NCBI GenBank assembly: GCA_039186435.1
Contig: JBCDAA010000018.1
Location: 1 to 46,096 of the forward strand
Source of the DNA: JALVDI01 sp039186435
GTDB taxonomy: Bacteria; Myxococcota_A; Polyangia; Polyangiales; Houyiibacteriaceae
Direction of reading: 5' to 3'
DNA: 46,096 bases
The translations under genes were made by a program, and so were the position numbers. The notes under the pieces are model-generated. The model was given only the letters and a program-made list of their open reading frames with translations. It was not told the origin of the DNA and ran no database searches. How positions within the stretch are numbered: the first letter of the stretch is position 1; each line of letters begins with the position of its first letter. Below are positions 16,797 to 25,376 of this stretch, piece by piece.

Positions 16797-17449
16797 GCGT
16801 CCCCCCGCAGTGCGTTCCGCCACAGGGGCGAAAAGGTGTAGTTGGCCCGGCCGCCCGCCGGAATAATGCGAAGGTCGATACTGAGTCGAGGCGCCGCCAC
16901 CGGCGATCGTCCGCCGTGCACATGCAGCGGCGTGAAGAGCAGCGCCTCGTCGCGCGGCGTCGACTGCGGCACGAGATCCGGGGCGTCCACGATGCCCTCG
17001 GTCGCGGCCGGCCACGCGAGAGAACGGTCAAGCGAATAGCCGTGAAGCGCGGCCGCCCCCATCGCATCGGTGAGCGGCAACCACAGGTTTCGTTCGTCGA
17101 GCCCGTGGCCAAACCCGAAGTCGGTATGAGGCGGCACGACGTTGCAGCGATCCCCCACCGTCAGGATCCGAAAGTGCGCGTGGGTTTGAACCCAGATCCG
17201 CTTCCAAGGAAGTTCGGGAAGCATGACCCGCATCGCCTCGTGGAGCGGCTTGCGCAGCGTCGGGGAAAGACTCTGCGCCGTAAGCCGCTGGGCGAGGTGC
17301 TGCGCGTCGCGATCGGAGAGCGCCTCAACATCCTCGCAGCCCCACGCGCGAAGCTGCGAGAACGTCCACCGGCGCACCTCGCTCAAGTCGACCCGTCGAC
17401 GCTCGAAATCCCACGCTGGCAGCCAGCCGCGAAGGCTTACTCCAGGCAC
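16793..17449 (-). CDS. 2OG-Fe(II) oxygenase-like protein
   Basis: A 218-residue protein with the ligand pattern of a 2-oxoglutarate/Fe(II) dioxygenase: H108-T-D110 in PPHTDFGFGHG, a distal His in TPLHVHGG (His176 or His178), and an Arg near RLSIDLR for 2OG. NLWLPLTDA after the HxD resembles the StrG/phytanoyl-CoA hydroxylase side of the family; this assignment is by motif memory. The substrate is unknown. GTG at 17449 overlaps the end of the FG-GAP gene by 13 bases, and its stop overlaps the pseudokinase start by four, so all three are translationally coupled. A hydroxylase beside an FGE-like protein suggests modification of a shared target, which is inference. Confidence 0.68.
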   Translation of the reverse strand: MPGVSLRGWLPAWDFERRRVDLSEVRRWTFSQLRAWGCEDVEALSDRDAQHLAQRLTAQSLSPTLRKPLHEAMRVMLPELPWKRIWVQTHAHFRILTVGDRCNVVPPHTDFGFGHGLDERNLWLPLTDAMGAAALHGYSLDRSLAWPAATEGIVDAPDLVPQSTPRDEALLFTPLHVHGGRSPVAAPRLSIDLRIIPAGGRANYTFSPLWRNALRGDA

Positions 17450-19860
17450 CGCGGCATTGCCTCATTCGACGCGTTGTTGTCCCCATCGCACTCGCGAAAG
17501 AGAGGCGCGTCGGGGTCGATTTCGATTTGGGCGACAAACGTGGCCGTAACGGGCACATCCGCTGGCGCGCTCAGTCGCACTTCCACCGCGCGCCCCGGAA
17601 ACACGGGCGTACTCGTGGTCGCCGTACCGAGGAGCGTGTCCGAACCGCCCTCGCGCCGGTAGAAGCCTACCTCGACGCCGGTCGGCAGAAGCGCAGGTCC
17701 CTGGTTGCGAACCGTTGCGACGAGACCCACCGGCGTCGTGCAGTCCGCACGAAGCTCCACGATGGCGTCGGGGGCGTCAAAGATGCCCTCGTCCTGCACG
17801 TTCTGGCGGAAGTTATTGAGCCAAGGGAGCGTCCAGTTGGTGCGCTGCCGCGTCGGAATCGCGCCGTAGCTCGTCCCCGGATCGCAGGCGGAGTCGCGGT
17901 CGTCGCAGGTGTTGGTGACGTGGTAGGCGTGCTGCGTCCAAAGTGTGCGCGTGCCGACCCAGCCGTTGGCGCGATCGCGAAAGACGGTGATGCCCTTCCA
18001 CGACGGGCCGTAGCTCGGCGCCGTCCATACCGGATAACCGTCGGTGCCGGTGGTGTGCTCTGCGCAGGTCCAGGTCGTCGGGTTCGCGCCGGTCGAGATC
18101 ATGACCATCTCCGCGTGACCGTCACCGTCGACGTCCGCCACGAGCGACGCCTCCGTGCCCGTAAACGACATCGTAGGCGCCGCAAAACGAACGTCGCCCG
18201 TCGGCCCGTCGAAGACCCACATGAAGCACTCGTCGTTGTAGATGACCTCCGCGATTCCGTCCCCTTCGAAATCAAAAACCGTCGAGCCGGTGACTGACGA
18301 GCTGTTGTCGTGGTTGAGGGTCGCCCACGCCGTCGTCATGCGATTCATCGCGTAGTCGACCTCCACCATCGAGTAGCGATTCTGCTGCGCTACGCCGATC
18401 TCCGGCGCGCCGTCTCCGTCGAAGTCCGCGATCGTCGGCGGGCCACCAAAACCGTTGCCGGCCAGCGTGAACGCGGGGATCTCGGTCGCGCCCGTTGCCC
18501 CTTCGAGAATGGTGATCGCGCCAGACGCGACGTGGACAACTTCCGGGCGCCCGTCCTCGTCGAAGTCCGCTACCGCGTCAAAGCCGTCCGAGAGGTCGTT
18601 TCGCTGCCAGAGAACCATGCCATCGGTGTCGATGGCGGTTCGACCGGCGAGAAGTTCGAGGTCTTCGTCGTCGTCGAGGTTGACGAAGAAACTCGTGGAG
18701 GTGCTCACCGTCGGCTGAGGCCAGCCGCCGCGCGCGCTCGCGACGTTGAACACTTCCGTGAACGTTCCCGCGGCCCAGGTGTAGACCGCGCCGCGCCAGC
18801 CCACTTCGGGATCGCCATCGCCGTTCATGTCTGCGAGGGCGAGGCCGCCGCCCCAGCCAAGACCGTTCACCGTGGTTCGCGGAAGCACGTCTGTGCCCAG
18901 CCCCATCATCTCGCCGCGTCCGTTGATCGCCGCGAGGCGCCCTTCCGCCGTCATGACCACGATATCGAGCACGCCGTCGTCGTCGAGATCGCCAAGCGCC
19001 GCCGAAACCCCGGTGAAGCCTGTCGACCCTTCCACGTTCGGGAGTGACCAGAGCTCCGCGCCGGTCGCCCCGTCGAGGGCGCGAAGAATGCCGTTTCGGC
19101 AGAGGTCGTTCGTGTGACAGGCGCCCGCGCGCGTGTCGTTCGAGACAAAGACGATCGCAGACGGGTCAAGTTCATCGACGCGGCCATCGCAGTTGGTGTC
19201 GAAGAGGCGACCCACGACGGGTGTTGACCAGACGTCGACCCGTCCCGGCTCGCTCATCGCGGTGTCGGGATCCCAGCGCCACTGAACGACCGCGTCGAGG
19301 TCGCCGACGGGCGGTCGAAACTCGCAGTCGGTACGAACGCAGGGTTCGCCGTCCGCCGCGTCGTCGCAGGTCGGTGGAAGAGCGAGGCAGCGTCCAGATC
19401 CGGCCGCCGACGTACACATGATGCCGCCGTCGGGCATTCCCGCGTCGGGCGCTTCGTCGTCGCCCAGGGCGAGTTCGCAATACTCACCCTCGCCGCAGTC
19501 CGCGCCGGTGGAGCATCGATCGCCGGGAACCACGCAGGCGTTCGCAAAGCACGTTTCGGTCTCGCCACAGCACACGGATCCGCACACGGCGTCCGCGTCC
19601 GCGCAACACTCGCCGTCGAGGCAGACGCCGCCGCCACACATCTCGTCACTCGTGCAGCGAGGTGTTCCGCTGTCGCGCGCTGCGTCTTCCCGGGCGGCGT
19701 CTTCCGCGCCGGCGTCGACTCCTGGCTGGCACATTGAGTCGATGCACCGCTCGCCGGGTTCGCAGTCCGTCACGAGAACGCACGCGCGCCCCGGGACATC
19801 GTCGTCACCGCACGCGCTGGCGACGATTGCCAACACTGCCCAACCAAGAACTCCACGCAT
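17437..19860 (-). CDS. FG-GAP/VCBS-repeat lipoprotein with CARDB-like C terminus
   Basis: An 807-residue predicted lipoprotein (AIVASAC, then GDDD). A Cys-rich segment to about residue 190 precedes at least six FG-GAP/VCBS-type repeats, each with a DxDxDG-type loop (DLDDDGVLD, DMNGDGDPE, DFDEDGRPE, DFDGDGAPE, DFEGDGIAE, DVDGDGHAE). These form integrin-like beta-propellers that bind calcium. The last 120 residues (VGLVATVRNQGPALLP, VEVRLSAPADVP) look like a CARDB adhesion domain. It is probably surface-exposed and adhesive. It is the first gene of the minus-strand operon with the oxygenase-like and pseudokinase-FGE proteins, so it may be their substrate or partner (inference). Confidence 0.85.
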   Translation of the reverse strand: MRGVLGWAVLAIVASACGDDDVPGRACVLVTDCEPGERCIDSMCQPGVDAGAEDAAREDAARDSGTPRCTSDEMCGGGVCLDGECCADADAVCGSVCCGETETCFANACVVPGDRCSTGADCGEGEYCELALGDDEAPDAGMPDGGIMCTSAAGSGRCLALPPTCDDAADGEPCVRTDCEFRPPVGDLDAVVQWRWDPDTAMSEPGRVDVWSTPVVGRLFDTNCDGRVDELDPSAIVFVSNDTRAGACHTNDLCRNGILRALDGATGAELWSLPNVEGSTGFTGVSAALGDLDDDGVLDIVVMTAEGRLAAINGRGEMMGLGTDVLPRTTVNGLGWGGGLALADMNGDGDPEVGWRGAVYTWAAGTFTEVFNVASARGGWPQPTVSTSTSFFVNLDDDEDLELLAGRTAIDTDGMVLWQRNDLSDGFDAVADFDEDGRPEVVHVASGAITILEGATGATEIPAFTLAGNGFGGPPTIADFDGDGAPEIGVAQQNRYSMVEVDYAMNRMTTAWATLNHDNSSSVTGSTVFDFEGDGIAEVIYNDECFMWVFDGPTGDVRFAAPTMSFTGTEASLVADVDGDGHAEMVMISTGANPTTWTCAEHTTGTDGYPVWTAPSYGPSWKGITVFRDRANGWVGTRTLWTQHAYHVTNTCDDRDSACDPGTSYGAIPTRQRTNWTLPWLNNFRQNVQDEGIFDAPDAIVELRADCTTPVGLVATVRNQGPALLPTGVEVGFYRREGGSDTLLGTATTSTPVFPGRAVEVRLSAPADVPVTATFVAQIEIDPDAPLFRECDGDNNASNEAMPRCLE

Positions 19861-19915
19861 GGCTCCACGGTATCGGTGCAGCCTCTCCGATGCATCTCAA
19901 AACCCGGATCGGAGC

Positions 19916-20866
19916 TCACTCATCGCCGCAGGACTGGTTTCGACCTTGCTCTTTGGCGCGATAGAGTCCCTCGTCCGCGGCGGCGATCAGCGCGCTGACT
20001 TCCTCGTAAGGATGGCTCTCACGATAGGTTGCGATGCCGATGCTCACCGTGATGTGAAGCGAGCTTTCCCCGATGGGAATGGACGTGGAAGCGAGCGTTT
20101 TGCGGATTCGCTCCGCGAGGATGAACGCGTTTCGCGGATCGATGCCCCGCGCGACAACGGCAAACTCTTCGCCGCCGTAGCGGGCCACGAGATCTTCGGT
20201 GCGGACAATGCGTTTCAGAAGCCGCCCCATCACCCGGAGAACGGCATCGCCGGCGAGGTGACCGAAGTTGTCGTTGACCTGCTTGAAGTGATCGACGTCC
20301 ACGAGCAGCAGGCTCATCGGAGTTCGGTGCCGGACTGCGAAGGCGAGCTCTTGCGCGAGACGATCATCGAGGTGGCGCCGGTTGTACACGCGCGTGAGCG
20401 GATCGCGGACCGCGGAGTCGACCATGCGCTTGGTCGCGGCGTGCTCGGCCTCGTCGTGAAAGGACGCGCGAAAGACGAGACCCTTGCCGATCTGGATGCG
20501 GTCACCATCGCGGAGCGGGCGCGGAGTCTTAACGGCCTCGCCGTTGACCCATGTCCCGTTTCGGCTTTGAAGATCCTCGACCCACCACGCGCCCTCCATG
20601 CGGAAGAAACGAACGTGGCGGCGGGAAAGACCGGAGTCGATCAAGCGTACGTCCGCATCCCGTCCGCGGCCAAAGACCGCAACCTCACCGTCGATCGGAA
20701 TCATGGGCTCGCCGTGCTGTCCGATCAGGGCGACGAGGGTGAGTCGATCCTGACGAGAGGACTCGGTCGGAACCTCGATCGTCGTCACGATGTCGGTGGT
20801 TTCGTCCTCCGTCGAAAGGAGAGGCTGGCTGTCTCGGGTCGCCACCTGCGGCAGAAGAGAGTCCAC
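19916..20866 (-). CDS. FHA-GGDEF diguanylate cyclase
   Basis: A cytoplasmic protein of about 316 residues that should make cyclic di-GMP. The FHA domain (about 55-125) has GRGRDADV, SRRHVRF and RNGTWVNG, the phosphothreonine-binding loops. The GGDEF domain (from about 150) has RDPLTRVYNRR, DVDHFKQVND and the active site RYGGEEFAVV near 229-238. An RxxD inhibitory site (RTED) lies five residues before GGEEF, so product inhibition is expected. The start is unclear: GTG at 20866 avoids overlap with the upstream stop, while an ATG at 20992 would overlap it by 94 bases. FHA binding to a phosphoprotein would couple Ser/Thr kinase signals to c-di-GMP; a kinase and a PP2C lie about 2-4 kb away. Confidence 0.85.
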   Translation of the reverse strand: MDSLLPQVATRDSQPLLSTEDETTDIVTTIEVPTESSRQDRLTLVALIGQHGEPMIPIDGEVAVFGRGRDADVRLIDSGLSRRHVRFFRMEGAWWVEDLQSRNGTWVNGEAVKTPRPLRDGDRIQIGKGLVFRASFHDEAEHAATKRMVDSAVRDPLTRVYNRRHLDDRLAQELAFAVRHRTPMSLLLVDVDHFKQVNDNFGHLAGDAVLRVMGRLLKRIVRTEDLVARYGGEEFAVVARGIDPRNAFILAERIRKTLASTSIPIGESSLHITVSIGIATYRESHPYEEVSALIAAADEGLYRAKEQGRNQSCGDE

Positions 20867-20898
20867 GGAAGGAAAATCGGACGCGAGGATCGGACTCT

Positions 20899-21774
20899 TT
20901 AGGGCTCCGTGCGATCGAAGACCGCGCGATCGAAGACCGGCAGCACGAACTCGGCCAGGAGCTCGTTCTGTGCAAATAGTTTGAGGGACCACGTCAGCTC
21001 GCGTTCGTCCCGTCCGGCGCGTTTCTGCGTGCCCGGTTGGTCCCCCGCCAGCCGAGCCGAAAGCGTCACCACGCCGTCATCTTCACGCCACTCCTCGTCG
21101 GCGATGACGCGGGTCCATCGAACTTTGCGAACTGTCTGGGTGTCGCCGAAGAAGCGCTCACAGAGTTCGATGCGGGCAGCGTCGAGACGTCGCTGCGGCT
21201 GTGCGAAGGATACCTGAAGCAGCTCTCCCGGACCGATGGGAAGCGTATTGGAGAGTTCCGCCGTGACGAGGCCAACCTGCAGAAAGGGGCGGATGCGACG
21301 TATGCAGTGGAGCGTCAGCCCAGCGCCGATGAGAGGCATCACGAGGAGAAACCAGCCAAGGGGTTCGCCGTGCGTCGCAGCGTAAACGGCGAGGACAACG
21401 GCGCCCGCGGAGAGCAGGATCCACAGCAGCGTCCAAAGCGCCAATCGCCGGAGCGGATGGTGCGCGCAGCTTTGGAGTGAACCGCTCACCCAGTCGGAGC
21501 GCCACCGCCACGGCTCGTTCGGGTTGCGCCGCTGCTGGGCGCTCTCCTCGAGGCTCGCCCGGCCCAGACGCATCAACCCCCAAAGCCAGAAAAGCAGAAC
21601 GCTCGTGAGGATGGCGGCCGCAGTCCTCCATCCGGACGTAGAGGCTTCTCCGTGAATCGCGCGGGAGACCTGACCGATCCAGTAGGCGACGGAGGGGAAG
21701 AGCATCAGGAGCACCAGAGCGCTCACGATGAGGTAGGCGTTCAGACGCTGCTGCGCCTCCTCAAACATCCTCAT
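20899..21774 (-). CDS. Hypothetical integral membrane protein
   Basis: A 291-residue protein with about four hydrophobic helices (roughly 14-34, 48-68, 110-132 and 137-157), then a soluble C-terminal half of about 125 residues rich in beta-strand patterns. It resembles DUF3592-type or PH-like membrane proteins only in outline; no domain is recognised. It is first in the minus-strand pair with the diguanylate cyclase, whose likely start lies about 32 bases after this stop. It is divergent from the shikimate-kinase-like gene with 89 bases between starts. It could be a sensor for the cyclase, but the sequence does not show this. Confidence 0.7.
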   Translation of the reverse strand: MRMFEEAQQRLNAYLIVSALVLLMLFPSVAYWIGQVSRAIHGEASTSGWRTAAAILTSVLLFWLWGLMRLGRASLEESAQQRRNPNEPWRWRSDWVSGSLQSCAHHPLRRLALWTLLWILLSAGAVVLAVYAATHGEPLGWFLLVMPLIGAGLTLHCIRRIRPFLQVGLVTAELSNTLPIGPGELLQVSFAQPQRRLDAARIELCERFFGDTQTVRKVRWTRVIADEEWREDDGVVTLSARLAGDQPGTQKRAGRDERELTWSLKLFAQNELLAEFVLPVFDRAVFDRTEP

Positions 21775-21863
21775 CGCGCACCTGATTGCACGGTCGAAGC
21801 CTAGCGAATCTGCCTACAAACGCTCGCCTGGATGAACCGTCCGACTAGCCCTACAGCCTGACC

Positions 21864-22439
21864 GTGGATGGATACTACGACCCAGGTCCTCGCCGGCGTC
21901 TTCGGCGGCACCTTTGCCTCTCAGGGTTTCTAGGCTCTGGCGTTGGCCTGCTGGCGCACCACCTCGGGTCGATCTCGGGGCTGCGAACGGTGATTCTGAA
22001 GGACTTCGTCTGCCATCGATCCGGCGGAACGATCACGCAGCTGATCACCAAGGTCGGGGAGAATCGTTATCGTGACGAGGAGACGGACGCGCTCGCCCAC
22101 GCGCTCCGGGAAACGTCCGCATCGGTCATCGCTCTGGATGAGGGGACCCTCGAGCGTCCCGACAACGTTGCGCTCATCCGAAAGCACGCCGACCTTCTCT
22201 ATGTTCACTACACAGTCGAGAGCCTGAAGACGCGGATCCGCCGACAAATGAAGCAAAATCCAGAGCGCTTTTTTCCGTGGATCCGTCCAGACTCGTCGGA
22301 CGAGGCGATCGAGTTTCTGTTTGCGCAGCGCGAGGAGGGCTACGACGTTGCGCCGGTTCGCGTCGATGCCGACGACGTCCGAAACGGTGAGCTCGTCAGC
22401 TGGCTCGAGTCCCGCTATACGGTAGTCGCGACGCGCTAG
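21864..22439 (+). CDS. Degenerate shikimate-kinase-like P-loop protein
   Basis: A 191-residue protein with the layout of shikimate kinase: a P-loop strand (CLSGFLGSGVGLLAHHLG), GGTITQLITKVGENRYRDEE (compare GExxFRxxE), DEGTLERPDNVALIRKHADLLYV in the place of the Gly-rich shikimate site, and LKTRIRR before the lid. Key residues are lost. The Walker A Lys and following Ser/Thr are Val27-Gly28, the DxD after strand 2 is absent, and the GGG loop is Asp-Glu-Gly. It therefore probably does not phosphorylate shikimate and may bind a ligand or partner instead. GTG is the only in-frame start. The PP2C gene begins 15 bases after the stop, so the two are cotranscribed. Confidence 0.7.
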   Translation: MDGYYDPGPRRRLRRHLCLSGFLGSGVGLLAHHLGSISGLRTVILKDFVCHRSGGTITQLITKVGENRYRDEETDALAHALRETSASVIALDEGTLERPDNVALIRKHADLLYVHYTVESLKTRIRRQMKQNPERFFPWIRPDSSDEAIEFLFAQREEGYDVAPVRVDADDVRNGELVSWLESRYTVVATR

Positions 22440-22454
22440 TGCTTGAGGGGGGTT

Positions 22455-23054
22455 GTGGAACTCAACGTGTTTGCATGCTCGGAGGCGGGTCTCCGTGAAG
22501 CGCAGGAAGACGCCTTTGTGACCACGTCGCGCTGCCTAGCCGTAGCCGATGGAATGGGCGGGTACGACGGCGGTGCCGATGCTGCCCGAGTCGCGGTCCG
22601 AGCGGTTGCCGGTGAGCTCGAAGAGGACGACGATCTCGAGGCGGCGTTCGTGTGGGCGTCCCGGCAGGTGCGAGAGCAGGGAGGCGGAGGAACAACGCTT
22701 GTCGTCGCTCGACTCTCCGTGGACGGACTCGAACTTCATGCTGCGATCGCGTGGGTGGGAGACTCGCGTGCCTACCGAATTCGTGGGGGCGAGGCGGAGT
22801 GCCTCACCGAGGACCACGTGGGCAGTGACGGCGGACTCACTCGCTGGCTCCCGGACGAACCTCGCGTGGACACCACAGACGTTCGCCTTCGAGCGGGCGA
22901 TCTTCTCGTTCTCCTCACCGATGGGATCTCGGCAGTGATCGAGGACCAGATCGCGGACGCAGCGGACGCGGAAGACCCTGCGGAGTGGCTGGTGGTTCAG
23001 GCGCTCGAGGCGGGCTCCTCCGACAACTGCACGGCGGTGGTCTGTCGCCTCTGA
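22455..23054 (+). CDS. PP2C-family Ser/Thr phosphatase
   Basis: A 199-residue PPM phosphatase, somewhat short for the family. All main motifs are present in order: REAQEDAF, VADGMGGYDGG, GGGGTTLVVARL, AIAWVGDSRAYRI, LLVLLTDGIS and GSSDNCTAVV, supplying the Mn/Mg ligands. It should dephosphorylate Ser/Thr phosphoproteins in the cytoplasm. Start GTG at 22455 is chosen over TTG at 22443 because GAGGGGGG lies just upstream of the former. It follows the shikimate-kinase-like gene by 15 bases and is convergent with the Ser/Thr kinase gene. It is a natural opposing enzyme for that kinase and could also act on the FHA ligand; both are inferred from context. Confidence 0.9.
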   Translation: MELNVFACSEAGLREAQEDAFVTTSRCLAVADGMGGYDGGADAARVAVRAVAGELEEDDDLEAAFVWASRQVREQGGGGTTLVVARLSVDGLELHAAIAWVGDSRAYRIRGGEAECLTEDHVGSDGGLTRWLPDEPRVDTTDVRLRAGDLLVLLTDGISAVIEDQIADAADAEDPAEWLVVQALEAGSSDNCTAVVCRL

Positions 23055-23332
23055 GCGAGTCTGGGCCACCTTCGCGCGCCGGGACACCTATCTCTCGATG
23101 CGCTGAATTGGAGTTGTCGGGGTTCTTTGGTTCGACGGCGAAAACGTCGACAAACGGATCGCTGGCTCGCGAGTGACGACCGTGGCCTGACCTTCCTGGA
23201 ACAGGTCGACACAGGATTTGTCGACGCTTGTCGCGGAGTCGGCTTCGGGACGCGACGGTTGCCTTTCCGGATTTCGAGACGCGGGAAGCCGGCTCGCCGG
23301 CGGGGTTCTCCCGGAGCTGCTCGCGTAGCCGG
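23055..23332. other. Intergenic region between convergent PP2C and kinase genes
   Basis: 278 bases with no supportable gene. It contains GTCGAC pairs around 23205-23225 and an AGCCGGCTCGCCGGC-type GC-rich fold near 23285-23305 that could help end transcription, but no clear stem followed by a T run. Nothing else is seen. Confidence 0.4.
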
Positions 23333-24880
23333 CTACTCTTCTTCTTCGCCGCCGAGCTCTCGCAGGGTCGTCCGAATCTCGGACCGCACGCAGCGGTAAA
23401 GATCGCGGCGCATGCCTCGACGCCAGCGTCGCGGGAAGCGTCGCTCGACCGGACCCCGAAGGCTTGGATCGCCAAGTTCACGAACATCCACCAGCGCCGC
23501 ACGAAGCGCGTCGCAACCGGCCGCAAGCTCGAGGGTGGCGAGGACGCGAATCTTCGCGGGGACCTCGTCCGCGGGCTCGTAGTCGAGAATGTAGGTGCTT
23601 GCCGAGCGACGGAGGTCGCGACTGTCTTCGTTGAGGAGGAGGCTCGACTGCCGCGAGAGCTCTTCCGAGCGGGTTTGGGCCTGCGCTTGTTCGTAAAGCT
23701 GCTGGACCAGCTGGGCGTTGTCTTCCGGCGGGGGAGGTTCCTCGTCGAACCCGAAGGCGATCACGGCGACCAGTGCGACGAGCGCGACCGCGATGATCGC
23801 GGCGAGCAAGAGCGGCCGGTTGCTCTTCGGTGCCTCGTGACTCTGCGTCGTCATCGTCGGCGCGGTCGAAGGATCGGCGCGGCCGACAAGCGCTGCGACA
23901 CCGGTGGGCGGCGTAAGGCGCGCCCGCGGATCGCCTGCCATCGTGGCTTCGAGGGCAAGCTGGCGAAGGCGGTCGCGAACCTTTGCGGCGGTGTCGGGAC
24001 GATCGCTCGCCTTGAGTTTGAGCATTTCGTCGAGAAGCGCCTGAAGCTCCGCCGGAATGCTCTCGTCCCCTGTTACGTCCTTCAGACGCTCGGTCGGCTC
24101 CGGACTGAGCTGCGCGGTCACGATGTCGGTGAGCGTGTCGCCCGACCAAAGCTGAAGACCGGTGATGGACTCCCAGAGAACCGTGCCGAGCGCGTAGAGA
24201 TCGACCCGGTGATCGATCGCTTCCCCGAGAGCCTGCTCCGGCGCCATGTAGCCGGGTGTTCCCATCACGGTGCCGCGACGCGTGAGGGCACGACCGCCCG
24301 CTGTCGCCGGCGTCATGGAGGTTTCGTCGCTCAGCCGGGCGATGCCAAAGTCGAGCACCTTCACCAGTTCGCCGCCGTCGTCCCGTGGCTCGAGAAGCAC
24401 GTTTTCCGGCTTGAGATCGCGGTGAATGATGCCTTCCGCGTGGGCCGCGGCGAGGGCGTCAGCGACCTGCGCGCCGATCGAACAGACCCGCGGCCAGCTG
24501 ATTCGGCCCTGTTTTTCCACCACGTCCTGCAGGCTCGGGCCGCGAACCAGCTGCATCACGAGGTACGAGCCGCCTTCCGGCAGAGTTCCGTAGTCGAGGG
24601 CGCTAGCCACGTGTGGATGCTCGAGCTTCGCGGAGGCCATGGCTTCCCGGGCAAATCGAACCGCCAGCTCTTCGTCGCCCGCGAGCGTTGGGTGAATCGT
24701 CTTGAGCGCGACTTCCTTTCCCAGCGCGAGATGCTCCGCGGTGTACACCGTCCCCATGCCACCTTCGGCGAGGCGCTCGATCACGCGATAGCGATCGTCG
24801 ATCACCCGGCCGACCAAATCCGGCGCATCGATCTCGGTTTGCATATCCGTGTCGCTCAGCGAACTGAACTCGGAGTTCAA
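23333..24880 (-). CDS. Hanks-type Ser/Thr protein kinase, membrane-anchored
   Basis: A 515-residue PknB-like kinase. The kinase domain (about 31-305) is complete: LAEGGMGTVY loop, VALK Lys60, helix-C Glu79, HRDLKPEN with Asp155, DFG 177-179, and GTPGYMAPEQ. A single transmembrane helix (about 356-378) follows a low-complexity linker. The 135-residue periplasmic tail is charged, helix-rich, ends in Glu and matches no known sensor domain. The kinase start overlaps the PilZ gene stop by four bases (ATGA), so the pair is coupled. The PP2C gene ends 278 bases away on the other strand. The tail is probably the signal-input module; its ligand is unknown. Confidence 0.93.
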   Translation of the reverse strand: MNSEFSSLSDTDMQTEIDAPDLVGRVIDDRYRVIERLAEGGMGTVYTAEHLALGKEVALKTIHPTLAGDEELAVRFAREAMASAKLEHPHVASALDYGTLPEGGSYLVMQLVRGPSLQDVVEKQGRISWPRVCSIGAQVADALAAAHAEGIIHRDLKPENVLLEPRDDGGELVKVLDFGIARLSDETSMTPATAGGRALTRRGTVMGTPGYMAPEQALGEAIDHRVDLYALGTVLWESITGLQLWSGDTLTDIVTAQLSPEPTERLKDVTGDESIPAELQALLDEMLKLKASDRPDTAAKVRDRLRQLALEATMAGDPRARLTPPTGVAALVGRADPSTAPTMTTQSHEAPKSNRPLLLAAIIAVALVALVAVIAFGFDEEPPPPEDNAQLVQQLYEQAQAQTRSEELSRQSSLLLNEDSRDLRRSASTYILDYEPADEVPAKIRVLATLELAAGCDALRAALVDVRELGDPSLRGPVERRFPRRWRRGMRRDLYRCVRSEIRTTLRELGGEEEE

Positions 24881-25251
24881 GTGCTGCCTCCAGAGAATTC
24901 CGTCGCCTGGAGGAGTTCATAGAGCGCCGTCGACTGGGAGCCACTCAATCCTTCGAACTTCACGCCGAAGCCGTGTCCCCGGCCGTCGGAGCCATCGCTC
25001 ACCCAGCGGACGCGACAGGCGATCTCGAGAGTGTCCCACGCGGTCGGGGAATCGAGATGAAGCACAATGTCCTGTCCGACGTCGGGGAGGGATCGGGTTT
25101 CGATGAAGGCGCCGCCCAGGCTGATGTCGACGGTTGTCCCGTCGTGCTCGAGGGCTTCTCCCGCCCGGAACCGAACGCGCAGCGCAACCGGCCGCCGTCC
25201 CCCACGTCGAAAGTGAGGTTCGTCCATGACTTCGTTCGACGATACCATCAT
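24877..25251 (-). CDS. PilZ-domain protein (myxobacterial paralogous type)
   Basis: A protein of about 124 residues made almost entirely of one PilZ-like domain: RRPVALRVRFRAG, TVDISLGGAFIET, CRVRWVSDG and GHGFGVKFEGLS. PilZ domains bind c-di-GMP through RxxxR and (D/N)xSxxG; the second is clear here as DISLGG, and the first may be in FRRGGRR, so binding is plausible but not certain. Several in-frame ATGs exist between 25284 and 25227; 25251 follows an AGGG and is chosen. It overlaps the kinase start by four bases. With the FHA-GGDEF protein nearby it may link c-di-GMP to kinase output (inference). Confidence 0.8.
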   Translation of the reverse strand: MMVSSNEVMDEPHFRRGGRRPVALRVRFRAGEALEHDGTTVDISLGGAFIETRSLPDVGQDIVLHLDSPTAWDTLEIACRVRWVSDGSDGRGHGFGVKFEGLSGSQSTALYELLQATEFSGGST

Positions 25252-25376
25252 CAGCCCTGCCGGATTAGAGCACATCGATCCCATCGGGGCGATCCGAGAG
25301 CGCGCCCAAACTCACGGGAAATGAAGCGTCTGCGTCGCCCTGGACCCATCGGGGATTCCAACGCATTCTCCCCGCC

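Noticed and set aside
23228..24922. 564-codon open frame on the plus strand
   Set aside because: Complement of the Ser/Thr kinase gene; no domain, Arg-rich.
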